NCBI GenBank assembly: GCA_027214345.1
Contig: JAPWHR010000002.1
Span: forward strand, 248,001 to 312,000
DNA length: 64,000 bases
Origin: Comamonadaceae bacterium G21597-S1
Lineage (GTDB): Bacteria; Pseudomonadota; Gammaproteobacteria; Burkholderiales; Burkholderiaceae_C
Reading direction: 5' to 3'
This document shows, in pieces, positions 10,777 to 19,734 of the stretch; within the stretch, counting starts at the first letter, position 1, and each line of letters opens with the position of its first letter. The translations under genes were made by a program, and so were the position numbers. The notes under the pieces were generated by a model that did no database searches, was not told the origin of the DNA, and worked only from the letters and a program-made list of their open reading frames with translations.

Positions 10777-11544
10777 TCATGCGCCGGCGTTCAGCAACTC
10801 GCGCACCGCCGCCAGCTGCCGGCGCGAGACCGCCAGCACCTCGTCGACGCCGTGCAAGCGGACCGCCCAGCCTTCGCCCTCCTCCTCGTCGAAATGTTTC
10901 TCGAGCGCGCGCACCAGTTGCCGCGCCACCAGCGCGTTGCGGTGGATGCGCAGGAAATGCCCGCGGTGCCGTTCCTCGATGTCGCTCAGCGAGCCGTCCA
11001 GAATCAGGCTGCGGTCGGCCGTGCGCAGCGTGATGTACTTGAGCTCGGCCTTGAGGTAGACCACCTCGGACACCGGCACCCGTTCGGTGCGCCCGCGGTC
11101 CTGGATCGTCAGGAAACCCGCCGGGGCCTCGGGTTGCAGCGCCGCCGCCACCAGCCGGCGCCGCTCGACCTTCTGCAGGGCCAGCGCCAGGCGCGACAGC
11201 CGCACCGGCTTGGTCACATAGTCGACCGCCTCCAGCTCGAAGGCCTGCAGTGCGTGTTCGGCATGGGCGGTGACGAAAACCACGGCCGGTGCGTCGGGCA
11301 TGGCCGCCACGTGCCGGGCCAGCGACAAGCCGTCGGAGCCTGGCATGTGGATGTCGAGCAGCACGACATCGGGCCGCTCGCGCCCGATCATCTCCAGCGC
11401 CTGGCCGGCGGTGGCGGCTTCGCCCACGATCCGCACGGTTGGCAACGGACACTGCTCGAGCAGCACCCGCATGCGCGAACGCGCCAGCGGCTCGTCGTCG
11501 ACGACCAGTGCGCGCAGCGCAGACGCGGCCGGCGCGGTCGTCAC
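10777..11544 (-). CDS. algR: LytTR-family response regulator, AlgR type
   Basis: A DNA-binding response regulator: receiver domain at residues 10-130 (ALVVDDEPLARSR, phospho-acceptor Asp64 in LLDIHMPG, Lys in VTKPVRL) and a C-terminal LytTR domain from about 150 (VVYLKAELKYITL, FLRIHRNALVA). The GTG at 11544 is chosen because AGGAGA lies 7 bp before it; the product is then 255 aa, close to AlgR of Pseudomonas (about 248). It follows the membrane kinase gene by 58 bp, and argH and hemCD are nearby, the neighbourhood known for algZ-algR in Pseudomonas. The target genes here are unknown, so the symbol rests on synteny and domain order. Confidence 0.85.
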   Translation of the reverse strand: MTTAPAASALRALVVDDEPLARSRMRVLLEQCPLPTVRIVGEAATAGQALEMIGRERPDVVLLDIHMPGSDGLSLARHVAAMPDAPAVVFVTAHAEHALQAFELEAVDYVTKPVRLSRLALALQKVERRRLVAAALQPEAPAGFLTIQDRGRTERVPVSEVVYLKAELKYITLRTADRSLILDGSLSDIEERHRGHFLRIHRNALVARQLVRALEKHFDEEEGEGWAVRLHGVDEVLAVSRRQLAAVRELLNAGA

Positions 11545-11602
11545 TGGCTTCTCCTGCGCGCGGTGCGCCACGGGTCCATCCGCCACCGGGCGGCCCGGCG
11601 CC

Positions 11603-12640
11603 TCATGCCGGCACCTCCATGCGCACCTGGTAGATGCCGTCGACCAGTCCGCTGCGGAACTGCGCCCGCACGTCGTGCAGCAGCCGCAGGCGGTCGCGCA
11701 CGTTGTCCAGCGCGACGCCATGGCCCGGCGCACCGGCGCCCGCCGGCACCGTGTTGGTCACCTTGATCACCACCACCGAGCCGCGCCGGTGCGTGGACAC
11801 CCGCACCGTGGCGCCCTGTTCGCTGGGCTCCACGCCATGGCGCACGGCGTTCTCGACCAGTGGCTGCAGCAGCAGCGGCGGCAATACCGCCCGGTCCGCC
11901 GAGGGGTCGAGCTCCCATTCGAGTTGCAGCCGTTCGCCGAAGCGCACCTGCTCGATCGCCAGGTAACGCCGCGCCAGCTCGATCTCGTCGGCCAGCGTGG
12001 TCGACTCGCCATGGTCGAGCAGCGCATGGCGGAACAGGTCGCTGAGGTCTTCCAGCATGGCCTCGGCCTTGGCCGGTTCGGCGCGCACCAGCGCAATCGC
12101 GCTGTTGAGCGTGTTGAACAGGAAATGCGGCCGGATGCGCGATTGCAGTTCCGACAGCCGCGCGGTGGTCTCGGCCGGCGCCCGCGCGCGCTCGCGCATC
12201 ACCATCGCGGCCACCAGTGCTCCGGCCAGCGTGGCGCCGGTGGCCCCGCAGGCGAACCATGGCGCCTGGTCCACCAGGCCGATCACGAGCAGCGTCGCGC
12301 AACCGTACAAGCCCGCCAGCGCACCGAGCAACACGCCGGCGGCGACCTGGTTGCGCATCGACAGCCGGGCCAGCACCCGCTGGAGCGCGCAGGCCACGAG
12401 CAGCCAGACCAGGGTCGCCGGCAGAGCGGCGCCGGTGAGCAAGGCCAGGCGCAACACCCAGGCCACCGGTGTATCGGCGACAAACAGCGCGGCCACGGCC
12501 ATGACCAGCTCGACAAACAGCACGGCGCGCAGCACCACGCCGATCTGGCAGGCGTCGAACAGCGGCACGCGCCGCGCCGGCACGGCACCGGCGGCGGGAT
12601 CGAGCTCGTGAAAGGTCGATAAAATCTCGGTGTCTTTCAT
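11603..12640 (-). CDS. algZ: LytS/YehU-type sensor histidine kinase, AlgZ/FimS type
   Basis: A 345-residue membrane kinase and the presumed partner of the LytTR regulator downstream. Four transmembrane helices lie between residues 32 and 148, followed by a His_kinase (PF06580-type) segment with phospho-acceptor His172 in RIRPHFLFNTLN. The ATP-binding part has LLLQPLVENAVRHG and the late Gly-rich GHGVALDNVRDRL loop. The size and order match AlgZ. The ATG at 12640 begins MKDTEILSTF; an AATAAT element at 12667-12662 could be its -10. The same frame stays open far upstream, antisense to argH, and that part is not coding. Confidence 0.85.
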   Translation of the reverse strand: MKDTEILSTFHELDPAAGAVPARRVPLFDACQIGVVLRAVLFVELVMAVAALFVADTPVAWVLRLALLTGAALPATLVWLLVACALQRVLARLSMRNQVAAGVLLGALAGLYGCATLLVIGLVDQAPWFACGATGATLAGALVAAMVMRERARAPAETTARLSELQSRIRPHFLFNTLNSAIALVRAEPAKAEAMLEDLSDLFRHALLDHGESTTLADEIELARRYLAIEQVRFGERLQLEWELDPSADRAVLPPLLLQPLVENAVRHGVEPSEQGATVRVSTHRRGSVVVIKVTNTVPAGAGAPGHGVALDNVRDRLRLLHDVRAQFRSGLVDGIYQVRMEVPA

Positions 12641-12721
12641 CGTGTGTCGGGATTGAAGCCCGATTATTGGTGATCTTGCCCCTGCCGGGCCAGGCCCGCG
12701 CGCACCACCTCTTTCCCATCC

Positions 12722-14119
12722 ATGTCCCAGAACCAACTCGACAACAAATCGGCAGCCTGGTCCGCGCTGTTCTCCGAACCGATGAGCGAACTCGTCAAGC
12801 GCTACACCTCCAGCGTGTTTTTCGACAAGCGCCTGTGGCAGGTCGACATCGCCGGATCGCTGGCCCATGCCGAGATGTTGTGCCACCAGGGCATCATCAG
12901 CCAGCAGGACCACGACGCCATCGTTGCCGGCATGGCGACCATCCGCAGCGAAATCGAGGCCGGGCAGTTCGACTGGAAACTCGACCTGGAGGACGTGCAC
13001 CTGAACATCGAGGCCCGGCTGACGCAGCTCGCCGGCGATGCCGGCAAGCGCCTGCACACCGGCCGCTCGCGCAACGACCAGGTCGCCACCGACATCCGGC
13101 TGTGGCTGCGCGGCGAAATCGACCTGATCCACGGCCTGCTGCTGGACCTGCAAAAGGCCCTCGTCACGCTGGCCGAGCAGAACACCGAGGTCATCCTGCC
13201 CGGCTTCACCCATCTGCAGGTTGCGCAGCCGGTCGCCTTCGGCCACCACATGCTGGCCTATGTCGAGATGTTCGCGCGCGACGCCGAGCGCATGGTCGAC
13301 CTGCGCCGGCGCGTCAACCGCCTGCCGCTGGGCTCGGCCGCGCTGGCCGGCACCAGCTATCCGCTGGACCGGCAACGCGTGGCCGCCGCGCTGGGCATGG
13401 AAGGGGTTTGCGAGAACAGCCTGGATGCCGTCAGCGACCGCGACTTCGCGATCGAGTTCACCGCCGCAGCCAGCCTGTGCATGGTGCATTTCAGCCGCAT
13501 GAGCGAGGAACTGGTGTTGTGGATGAGCCAGAGTTTCGGCTTCATCGACATCGCCGACCGCTTCTGCACCGGCAGCTCCATCATGCCGCAGAAGAAGAAC
13601 CCGGACGTACCCGAACTCGCGCGCGGCAAGACCGGCCGCGTCGTGGGCCACCTGATGGGCCTGATCACGCTGATGAAGGGCCAGCCCCTGGCCTACAACA
13701 AGGACAACCAGGAGGACAAGGAGCCGCTGTTCGATACCGTCGACACGCTCAAGGACACCTTGCGCATCTTCGTCGACATGGTGCCCGGCATCACGGTGCG
13801 GCCCGAAGCCATGGAGCGCGCCGCCAGCCGCGGTTACGCGACCGCCACCGACCTGGCCGACTACCTGACGCGCAAGGGCTTGCCGTTCCGCGATGCCCAC
13901 GAGACGGTGGCGCATGCGGTCAAGTCGGCCATCGCCAAGGGGGTCGACCTGTCGGAACTGCCGCTGGCCGAGCTCAAGGGCTTCAATGCCCATATCGAGG
14001 AGGATGTCTTCGAGGTGCTGAGCCTGCGCGGATCGCTGCAGGCACGCAATATCCAGGGCGGCACGGCACCGCGGCAGGTGCTGGCCCAGATCGAACGCCA
14101 TCGCCAGCGCCTGGCCTGA
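12722..14119 (+). CDS. argH: Argininosuccinate lyase
   Basis: ArgH splits argininosuccinate into arginine and fumarate, the last step of arginine biosynthesis; it is a cytosolic homotetramer. The 465-residue product carries the fumarase/aspartase superfamily signature [11 protein letters not shown] with the mobile-loop serines 285-286, as well as [13 protein letters not shown] and [11 protein letters not shown]. It is divergent from the AlgZ-like kinase across 81 bp. Confidence 0.96.
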   Translation: MSQNQLDNKSAAWSALFSEPMSELVKRYTSSVFFDKRLWQVDIAGSLAHAEMLCHQGIISQQDHDAIVAGMATIRSEIEAGQFDWKLDLEDVHLNIEARLTQLAGDAGKRLHTGRSRNDQVATDIRLWLRGEIDLIHGLLLDLQKALVTLAEQNTEVILPGFTHLQVAQPVAFGHHMLAYVEMFARDAERMVDLRRRVNRLPLGSAALAGTSYPLDRQRVAAALGMEGVCENSLDAVSDRDFAIEFTAAASLCMVHFSRMSEELVLWMSQSFGFIDIADRFCTGSSIMPQKKNPDVPELARGKTGRVVGHLMGLITLMKGQPLAYNKDNQEDKEPLFDTVDTLKDTLRIFVDMVPGITVRPEAMERAASRGYATATDLADYLTRKGLPFRDAHETVAHAVKSAIAKGVDLSELPLAELKGFNAHIEEDVFEVLSLRGSLQARNIQGGTAPRQVLAQIERHRQRLA

Positions 14120-14193
14120 GAAACTTTTTGCGCCTGGCCCGCTCACACTGCGGGTCAGATCCAAACCATCCCGAACCGGAACCCATTTCCATC

Positions 14194-14802
14194 ATGCAAC
14201 GCAAACAATTCCTGCTGGCCGGCCTGTCGGCCGCCGTCCTGGGCATCAGTGCCTGCTCCAAGAGCGATGGCCCATCCGCCTCGTCCACCCCGTCATCGGG
14301 CGGATCCGGCGACCAGCCCCGGCGCACCATCTCGCTCGAGATCGTGGCCAACGAGGCCAAGGGATTCACCGCCGGCTCGATGATGAGTGCCATGGTGGCC
14401 TATGTGTTCTTCGACCCGCAGTGCCCGCATTGCGGGCACCTGTGGAATGCGTCGCTGCCGCTGCAGAAGAAGGTGCGCTTCGTCTGGATCCCGGTCGGCC
14501 TGATCAACCCGACCAGTTCGGCCCAGGGTGCGACCCTGTTGTCGGCGGCCGACCCGGTACAGGCCATGACCGAACACGAGACCTCGCTGCTGGCAAAGCA
14601 AGGCGGCATCGGCGCCGGCGCCAACGTGACCGACGAGGCCAAGCAGGCAGTTGCCGCCAACACGGCGCTGTTCAACAACCTGGGCCTCGAAGGCGTGCCG
14701 TTCACCATCGTCAAGAACGCGCGCACCGGCCAGCCGGTGACCCGGGGCGGATCCATGGAAACCCCGATGCTGGCCGAACTGATCGGCATCGACGCACCCT
14801 GA
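14194..14802 (+). CDS. DsbG/DsbC-like thiol:disulfide lipoprotein
   Basis: A 202-residue thioredoxin-fold protein with a CPHC active site (FFDPQCPHCGHLW), as in the periplasmic isomerases DsbC and DsbG; the cis-Pro loop is GVPFTIV. The N-terminus MQRKQFLLAGLSAAVLG followed by ISAC is a lipoprotein signal, so the protein should be tethered to a membrane facing the periplasm. The N-terminal dimerisation domain of DsbC/DsbG is absent, so it is a short, probably monomeric variant. The reaction expected is reduction or isomerisation of disulfides. The start is 74 bp after argH stop. Confidence 0.8.
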   Translation: MQRKQFLLAGLSAAVLGISACSKSDGPSASSTPSSGGSGDQPRRTISLEIVANEAKGFTAGSMMSAMVAYVFFDPQCPHCGHLWNASLPLQKKVRFVWIPVGLINPTSSAQGATLLSAADPVQAMTEHETSLLAKQGGIGAGANVTDEAKQAVAANTALFNNLGLEGVPFTIVKNARTGQPVTRGGSMETPMLAELIGIDAP

Positions 14803-14868
14803 CCGCGTTGGCGGCCGGGTGCGGAGCGCGCGCCCGCGTCCGCGCCGGCGCCGGCTTGATCGCACAGT

Positions 14869-14898
14869 CTTGAAACGCGCGTCCTCCGCCTCCATGTA
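14869..14898 (+). promoter_or_regulatory. Sigma-32 (heat-shock) promoter for the two hsp20 genes
   Basis: CTTGAAA at 14869-14875, 14-bp spacer, then CTCCATGTA at 14890-14898. This is a full match at -35 and 8 of 9 at -10 to the RpoH consensus CTTGAAA-N11-16-CCCCATnTA. It sits 50 bp upstream of the first hsp20 start codon. Confidence 0.8.
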
Positions 14899-14947
14899 GT
14901 CGACTCGGGCCCGATGGCCGGGCCCCATGATTGACGGAGGACCCACC

Positions 14948-15403
14948 ATGTATGAATCGTTGCTGAACTTCCCGGGCGGGTTGTTCGCGGACTTCGACCG
15001 GGTGCGCAGGGACATGGACGCCCTGCTGTTCCAGGGCGATACACCGCGAGGCATACGCGCAGTCACCGGAGACAACTTTCCCAACCTCAATATCGGCCAC
15101 ACCGCCCATAGCGTGGACGTGTTCGCGTTTGCCCCGGGCATCGACCCGGGCAAGACCGAAGTGACGCTGGACCGCGGCCTGCTGACCGTATCCGGCGAAC
15201 GCCCGGCCGACCGGCCCGACGCCACCGACGCATCGGCCAATGTCTACGGGCAGGAACGTTTCAGCGGGCGTTTTCGCCGCACCGTCAGCCTGCCGGAGGA
15301 CATCGACCCGGACAAGGTCAATGCCCGTTACCGCGATGGCGTGTTGCACATCAGCATCGGCCGGCGCGAGTCGCTGCAGCCCAAACGCATCGCCATCGCC
15401 TGA
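14948..15403 (+). CDS. Small heat-shock protein (Hsp20/alpha-crystallin)
   Basis: A 151-residue Hsp20 chaperone, which binds unfolding proteins without ATP. The alpha-crystallin domain spans about residues 50-150 (VDVFAFAPGIDPGKTEVTLD, then VNARYRDGVLHISIGR with the GVL element). The start MYESLLNFPG at 14948 has GGAGG 7 bp upstream and is preferred to an in-frame ATG at 14927. It is followed 18 bp later by a second Hsp20 gene; both lie behind the sigma-32 promoter at 14869. Confidence 0.9.
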   Translation: MYESLLNFPGGLFADFDRVRRDMDALLFQGDTPRGIRAVTGDNFPNLNIGHTAHSVDVFAFAPGIDPGKTEVTLDRGLLTVSGERPADRPDATDASANVYGQERFSGRFRRTVSLPEDIDPDKVNARYRDGVLHISIGRRESLQPKRIAIA

Positions 15404-15421
15404 CACACGGAGGACGACACC

Positions 15422-15823
15422 ATGAACGACACCACCACCACCGTGACACGTACCGACGACGACGAGACGGCGGCGCGCCAGCGCTCCGAGGGGGGTTATC
15501 TGCTGCCCCGCGTCGACGTGATCGAGGACAGCCGCGGCATCACGCTACTGGCCGACATGCCGGGCGTGCCGCGCGAAAAGCTCGACATCCGGGTCGAAGG
15601 CAACAGCCTGACACTCGAAGGCGAGATCGCGCTGCAGGCGCCACAGGGCCTCAACGCCAGCTTTGCCGAAGTCCGTGCCCCGCGGTATCGGCGTGGCTTC
15701 GCGCTGAGCCGCGAGCTCGACAGCCAGGCCATCGATGCGCAACTCAAGGAGGGCGTGTTGCGGCTGCGCATCCCGAAGATCGCCGCAGCTCAACCGCGCC
15801 GGATCGACGTGCGCGTCGACTGA
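15422..15823 (+). CDS. Small heat-shock protein (Hsp20/alpha-crystallin), second copy
   Basis: A 133-residue Hsp20 protein with an acidic, Thr-rich N-terminus (MNDTTTTVTRTDDDE) and an alpha-crystallin domain from residue 28 (ITLLADMPGVPREKLDIRVE, LKEGVLRLRIPK). GGAGG precedes the ATG. It is diverged from the upstream Hsp20. The pair resembles IbpA/IbpB-type partners that form mixed oligomers; this is inference from the arrangement. Confidence 0.9.
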   Translation: MNDTTTTVTRTDDDETAARQRSEGGYLLPRVDVIEDSRGITLLADMPGVPREKLDIRVEGNSLTLEGEIALQAPQGLNASFAEVRAPRYRRGFALSRELDSQAIDAQLKEGVLRLRIPKIAAAQPRRIDVRVD

Positions 15824-15860
15824 GCGCGTCCCGGCAGGCCCCGGGCCCTGGAGGCGGCGC

Positions 15861-15877
15861 CTTAAGCGCCGCTTCAG
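15861..15877. promoter_or_regulatory. Direct-repeat response-regulator box upstream of two-component operon
   Basis: CTTAAG-N5-CTTCAG: two half-sites on an 11-bp period, the format bound by OmpR-family regulators such as PmrA/QseB (YTTAAK-N5-YTTAAK). A possible -10 (CACAAT, 15899-15904) follows 21 bp later. The same layout occurs before degP and near the hemerythrin gene, suggesting autoregulation. Confidence 0.55.
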
Positions 15878-15936
15878 CCGGGCCTGGCGGCGGCGCGCCA
15901 CAATAGGCGCAGGACGATCCGACAGGAGCCAGACGG

Positions 15937-16623
15937 GTGCGATTGCTGCTGGTTGAAGACGACACCATGATCGGCGATGCGGTACGCGATGTGCTGCGCG
16001 CCGAAGGCTTCGCCGTGGACTGGGTGCGAGACGGCGCGGCGGCCGATAGCGTGCTGGGCAGCGAGACCTTCGATCTGGTGCTGCTGGACCTGGGACTGCC
16101 AGGGCTCGATGGCGTCGAGGTGCTGCGCCGCCTGCGCGCCCGCAGGAATACCACGCCGGTGCTGATCGTCACCGCCCGCGACGCAGTACAGGACCGGATC
16201 GCCGGGCTCGATGCCGGCGCCGACGACTATGTGCTCAAGCCCTACGACCTGGACGAGTTGCTGGCGCGCATCCGCGCACTGATCCGTCGCAGCCACGGGC
16301 AGGCTGACTCGGTGCGCGAAATCCACGGCCTGCGGCTCAACCCCATCACGCACGAGGCGCTGCGCCTGTCGCAGGGCGGTGCGGCGCCGACACCGATCCA
16401 GCTGTCGGCGCGCGAATGGGCCGTGCTCGAAGTGCTGATGGCACGCCCGGGTGTCGTGTATTCACGCGCGCAGATCGAGGACAAGCTCTACGGATGGAAG
16501 GACGAGGTCAGCAGCAATGCGGTCGAGGTCTACATCCACGGCCTGCGCAAGAAACTCGGCAATGCGGTGATCGAGACGGTGCGCGGACTTGGCTACACCA
16601 TGCCGCGGGACGATGCGCCATGA
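15937..16623 (+). CDS. OmpR/QseB-type response regulator
   Basis: A 228-residue transcription regulator with receiver domain (LLLVEDDTMIG, acidic pocket; Asp51 in LLDLGLPG; Lys in VLKPYDLDEL) and winged-helix DNA-binding domain with SNAVEVYIHGLRKKLG and ETVRGLGYTM. It resembles the QseB/PmrA/TctD group. It starts with GTG at 15937, preceded by CAGGAG. The gene overlaps the kinase gene by ATGA (16620-16623). The direct-repeat box at 15861 suggests it controls its own promoter. Confidence 0.9.
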   Translation: MRLLLVEDDTMIGDAVRDVLRAEGFAVDWVRDGAAADSVLGSETFDLVLLDLGLPGLDGVEVLRRLRARRNTTPVLIVTARDAVQDRIAGLDAGADDYVLKPYDLDELLARIRALIRRSHGQADSVREIHGLRLNPITHEALRLSQGGAAPTPIQLSAREWAVLEVLMARPGVVYSRAQIEDKLYGWKDEVSSNAVEVYIHGLRKKLGNAVIETVRGLGYTMPRDDAP

Positions 16624-17948
16624 CGGCCGCCACACGCCATTCGCTGCGCCGGCGGCTGCTGGTCTCGGTCTCGGTCGCCATCCTGCTCGGCGCGATGCTG
16701 CAAGGCGTCTCCGCCTACCGCAGTGCGCTGGCGCAGGCCGACACCTTGTTCGACTACCACCTGCAGCAGATGGCCAACAGCCTGCGCGGCGGTCCCGCGC
16801 TGCCCCACTTTCCACTCGACGCACCGCCGCTCGACGCGGCACAGGACTACGTGATCCAGATCTGGAGCGCCGACGGCCGCCATGTGTTCCAGTCCAGCCG
16901 CATCGTGTTGCCGCCTCGGGCCGTACTCGGTTTCGCCGACGTGACCCAGAACGGCGTGCAGTACCGGGTGTTCTCGGTGCAGACGCCACTGCAGACGATA
17001 CAGATTGCGCAGAACATGGACGACCGGCTGGCACGTGCGAGGGCACTGGCGGTGCGCGCCGTGATGCCGCTGGCGCTGATCGCGCCGCTGCTGATGCTGG
17101 CGTTGTGGTGGATCATCAACCGCTCGTTGCGACCACTGGAACAGACACGCCGGCAGGTGGCGGCCCGTGCGGCGCAGGACCTGACGCCATTGCCCGACGC
17201 GGGACTGCCGGACGAGATCCAGCCGCTGGTGCAGGAGATCAACCTGCTGTTCGACCGGCTGCACGCGAGTTTCGACGCGCAGCGCGCCTTTGTCGCCAAC
17301 GCCGCGCACGAATTGCGTTCGCCGCTGACGGCGCTCAAGCTGCAGGCCCAGTCGCTGGCGCGCACGCAGGACCCGCAGGCGCAGCGGCAGGCCGTGGCCC
17401 GCCTCAACCAGGGCGTCGACCGGGCAATCCGGCTGATGCAGCAACTGCTGCTGCTGGCGCGCCACGAATCGCAGCAGGAGCCGGCGCAGCACCGGCGGCT
17501 GGATCTGAACCGTTTGGCGCAGCAGGCCGTCGACGAGATGCAGCCGCTCGCACGCGAACGCTCCATCGACCTGGCGTGCGTCGAGACGGCACCGGCCTGG
17601 GTCGACGGCGACGCCGACAGCCTGTCGATCCTGCTGCGCAACCTGCTGGACAACGCGATCAAGTACACGCCCCACGGCGGTCGCGTGCGGGTCGAGTCGG
17701 ACCTGCGCGATACACGCCCCATGTTGTCGATCGAGGACTCCGGCCCCGGCATCGGCGACGACGAGCGCGAGCGCGTGTTCGAACGTTTCGTGCGCGGCAA
17801 CGACCCGCAGGCGGCGGGCAGCGGACTGGGCCTGTCGATCGCCCGGGCGATCGCCGAGCGCCATGGCGCCAGCCTGACGCTGGGAACGTCGGCCCGGCTC
17901 GGCGGCCTTCTGGCGTCCCTGGTGTTTGTGACTGCGCGCGCGGGCTGA
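16620..17948 (+). CDS. QseC-type sensor histidine kinase
   Basis: A 442-residue inner-membrane kinase. It has two transmembrane segments (about residues 12-33 and 140-165) enclosing a periplasmic sensor of about 105 residues, a short HAMP-like linker, HisKA with His230 in NAAHELRSPLTALK, and a HATPase domain (LLDNAIKYTP, EDSGPGIGD, GSGLGLSIARAI). It is translationally coupled to the regulator gene by ATGA. The family (QseC/PmrB-like) senses cations, peptides or envelope stress; the signal here is unknown. The neighbouring degP supports an envelope-stress role (inference). Confidence 0.9.
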   Translation: MTAATRHSLRRRLLVSVSVAILLGAMLQGVSAYRSALAQADTLFDYHLQQMANSLRGGPALPHFPLDAPPLDAAQDYVIQIWSADGRHVFQSSRIVLPPRAVLGFADVTQNGVQYRVFSVQTPLQTIQIAQNMDDRLARARALAVRAVMPLALIAPLLMLALWWIINRSLRPLEQTRRQVAARAAQDLTPLPDAGLPDEIQPLVQEINLLFDRLHASFDAQRAFVANAAHELRSPLTALKLQAQSLARTQDPQAQRQAVARLNQGVDRAIRLMQQLLLLARHESQQEPAQHRRLDLNRLAQQAVDEMQPLARERSIDLACVETAPAWVDGDADSLSILLRNLLDNAIKYTPHGGRVRVESDLRDTRPMLSIEDSGPGIGDDERERVFERFVRGNDPQAAGSGLGLSIARAIAERHGASLTLGTSARLGGLLASLVFVTARAG

Positions 17949-17993
17949 CCGGCCCGCGGCGGGTCGGCGCGGCCCGCCCGCCAAGGGACCCCG

Positions 17994-18010
17994 ATTAAGA
18001 CTCGTCTAAG
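17994..18010. promoter_or_regulatory. Direct-repeat response-regulator box in degP promoter
   Basis: ATTAAG-N5-TCTAAG on an 11-bp period, with a -10-like CATATT 10 bp downstream (18021-18026) and no recognisable -35. This is the geometry of PhoP/PmrA-type activated promoters, where the box replaces the -35. Confidence 0.55.
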
Positions 18011-18060
18011 ACCACGGTCGCATATTCATGGCATTCCAACTTCCCGTACAAGGAGTCGCC

Positions 18061-19551
18061 ATGAAACGATCTTCACTCTCCCCTTCGCGCATGGTGCTGG
18101 CATTGGCCGCCGCCGGTATCGTCGGCGGCGCCGGCGTCACCGCCCTGCAACACACACCTGCAGCCCATGCCGCCAATACCGTTGCCGCGGCCACGCCGGC
18201 CGCGACGGCCGCCACACCGATGGCCCTGCCCGACTTCTCGCGCATCACGGCCCAGAACGGGCCGGCGGTCGTCAACATCAGCGTCACCGGAACCACCAAG
18301 ACCTCGGACCAGCCCGCCGCGTCCCGCGACGGCCGCAGCGCCGACCCGTTCGGCAACGATCCGTTCTTCGAGTTCTTCCGCCGCTTCCAGCCCGGCCCGC
18401 AAGGCGGCATGCCGCGCGAGATGCCGACGCGCGGCCAGGGTTCGGGCTTCATCGTCAGTTCCGACGGCATCATCCTGACCAATGCCCATGTCGTGCGTGA
18501 CGCCGACCAGGTCATGGTCAAGCTGACCGACCGGCGCGAGTACAGCGCCAAGGTGCTGGGTTCGGACGCCAAGACCGACGTGGCCGTGCTCAAGATCGAT
18601 GCGAAGGACCTGCCCACGGTGACCACCGGCCGCATCCAGGACCTGCAGGTCGGCGAATGGGTGCTGGCCATCGGTGCGCCGTTCGGCTTCGAGAACACGG
18701 TCACCGCCGGCGTCGTCAGCGCCAAGGGCCGCTCGCTGCCCGACGACAGCGCGGTACCCTTCATCCAGACCGACGTGGCCGTGAACCCGGGCAACTCGGG
18801 CGGACCCTTGTTCAACACCCGCGGCGAGGTGGTCGGCATCAACGCGCAGATCTACAGCCGCACCGGCGGCTACCAAGGCCTGTCGTTCGCGATCCCGATC
18901 GACCTGGCGCTCAAGGTCAAGGACCAGATCGTCGCCACCGGCAAGGTCGAACATGCCCGGCTCGGGGTCACGATCCAGGAGGTCAACCAGGCGCTGGCCG
19001 ACTCGTTCAAGCTCGAGCGGCCCGAAGGCGCGCTGGTCGCGTCGGTGGAATCGGGCAGCCCGGCCGACAAGGCGGGCCTGCGGACCGGGGACATCATCCG
19101 CTCGGTCGACGGCACGCCGATCCGCTCGTCGGGCGACCTGCCGGCCATCATCAGCCTGGCCAAGCCCGGCGACACGGTGGCGCTGGACATCTGGCGCAAG
19201 GGCCAACCGCAACGCATCGACGCACGTTTGGGCAGTGCCGGCGACACCGCACGGACGGTGGCGCGCAACGACGCGCAGGCCAGCCAGGGCCGGCTCGGCC
19301 TGGCCCTGCGTCCGCTGCAGCCGCAGGAGGCCCAGGCGGTCGGTGCGCCCGGCGGGCTGGTCGTCGAGTCCGTGGCCGGCGCCGCCGCCCGCGCCGGCAT
19401 CAACCCGGGTGACGTGGTGCTGGCGGTCAACGGCACCGCGGTCAAGGACGTGGAACAGGTGCGCTCCATCGTGGAGAAGTCCGACAAGTCGGTGGCGCTG
19501 CTCATCCAGCGCGACGGCGACAAGATCTTCGTGCCGATCCGGTTGGGCTGA
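18061..19551 (+). CDS. degP: Periplasmic serine protease, DegP/MucD (HtrA) family
   Basis: HtrA-type protease and chaperone for misfolded envelope proteins. The 496-residue product has a signal peptide (cleavage after about AAHA, residue 37), a trypsin-like domain with the triad His143 (LTNAHVV), Asp173 (KTDVAVLKID) and Ser246 (NPGNSGGPL), and two PDZ domains (about 290-385 and 405-495). A Phe/Arg/Gly-rich loop lies between the signal peptide and the protease. The ATG at 18061 has AAGGAG upstream and is preferred to an in-frame ATG at 18028. It follows the two-component pair by 112 bp but has its own box and -10. MucD is the closest named group. Confidence 0.93.
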   Translation: MKRSSLSPSRMVLALAAAGIVGGAGVTALQHTPAAHAANTVAAATPAATAATPMALPDFSRITAQNGPAVVNISVTGTTKTSDQPAASRDGRSADPFGNDPFFEFFRRFQPGPQGGMPREMPTRGQGSGFIVSSDGIILTNAHVVRDADQVMVKLTDRREYSAKVLGSDAKTDVAVLKIDAKDLPTVTTGRIQDLQVGEWVLAIGAPFGFENTVTAGVVSAKGRSLPDDSAVPFIQTDVAVNPGNSGGPLFNTRGEVVGINAQIYSRTGGYQGLSFAIPIDLALKVKDQIVATGKVEHARLGVTIQEVNQALADSFKLERPEGALVASVESGSPADKAGLRTGDIIRSVDGTPIRSSGDLPAIISLAKPGDTVALDIWRKGQPQRIDARLGSAGDTARTVARNDAQASQGRLGLALRPLQPQEAQAVGAPGGLVVESVAGAAARAGINPGDVVLAVNGTAVKDVEQVRSIVEKSDKSVALLIQRDGDKIFVPIRLG

Positions 19552-19598
19552 CGATCCTGCGGGGCCGCTGGCGCAGGCCCGGCCCCGGCAGCCCTCGT

Positions 19599-19626
19599 GG
19601 CCCCGGCCCACCGGCCGGGGCCTTTT
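19599..19626 (+). terminator. Intrinsic terminator of degP
   Basis: A perfect 10-bp stem GGCCCCGGCC / GGCCGGGGCC with a CACC loop, followed by TTTT. It ends the degP unit and separates it from the next gene. Confidence 0.9.
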
Positions 19627-19734
19627 CACGTGTGCGGGCGCCGCCTGCAAAAAAATTCAAGGCGCCGGCAGCGGGTTTCAAAACGGCGGCGGCGCGCTGC
19701 GGCTAACATGGCCGGCGACAACAAGGAGTCCGCC

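Noticed and set aside
12641-14164. Upstream extension of the AlgZ-like frame, antisense to argH
   Set aside because: No start is needed beyond ATG 12640; the extension is the reverse of argH and has no homologous content.
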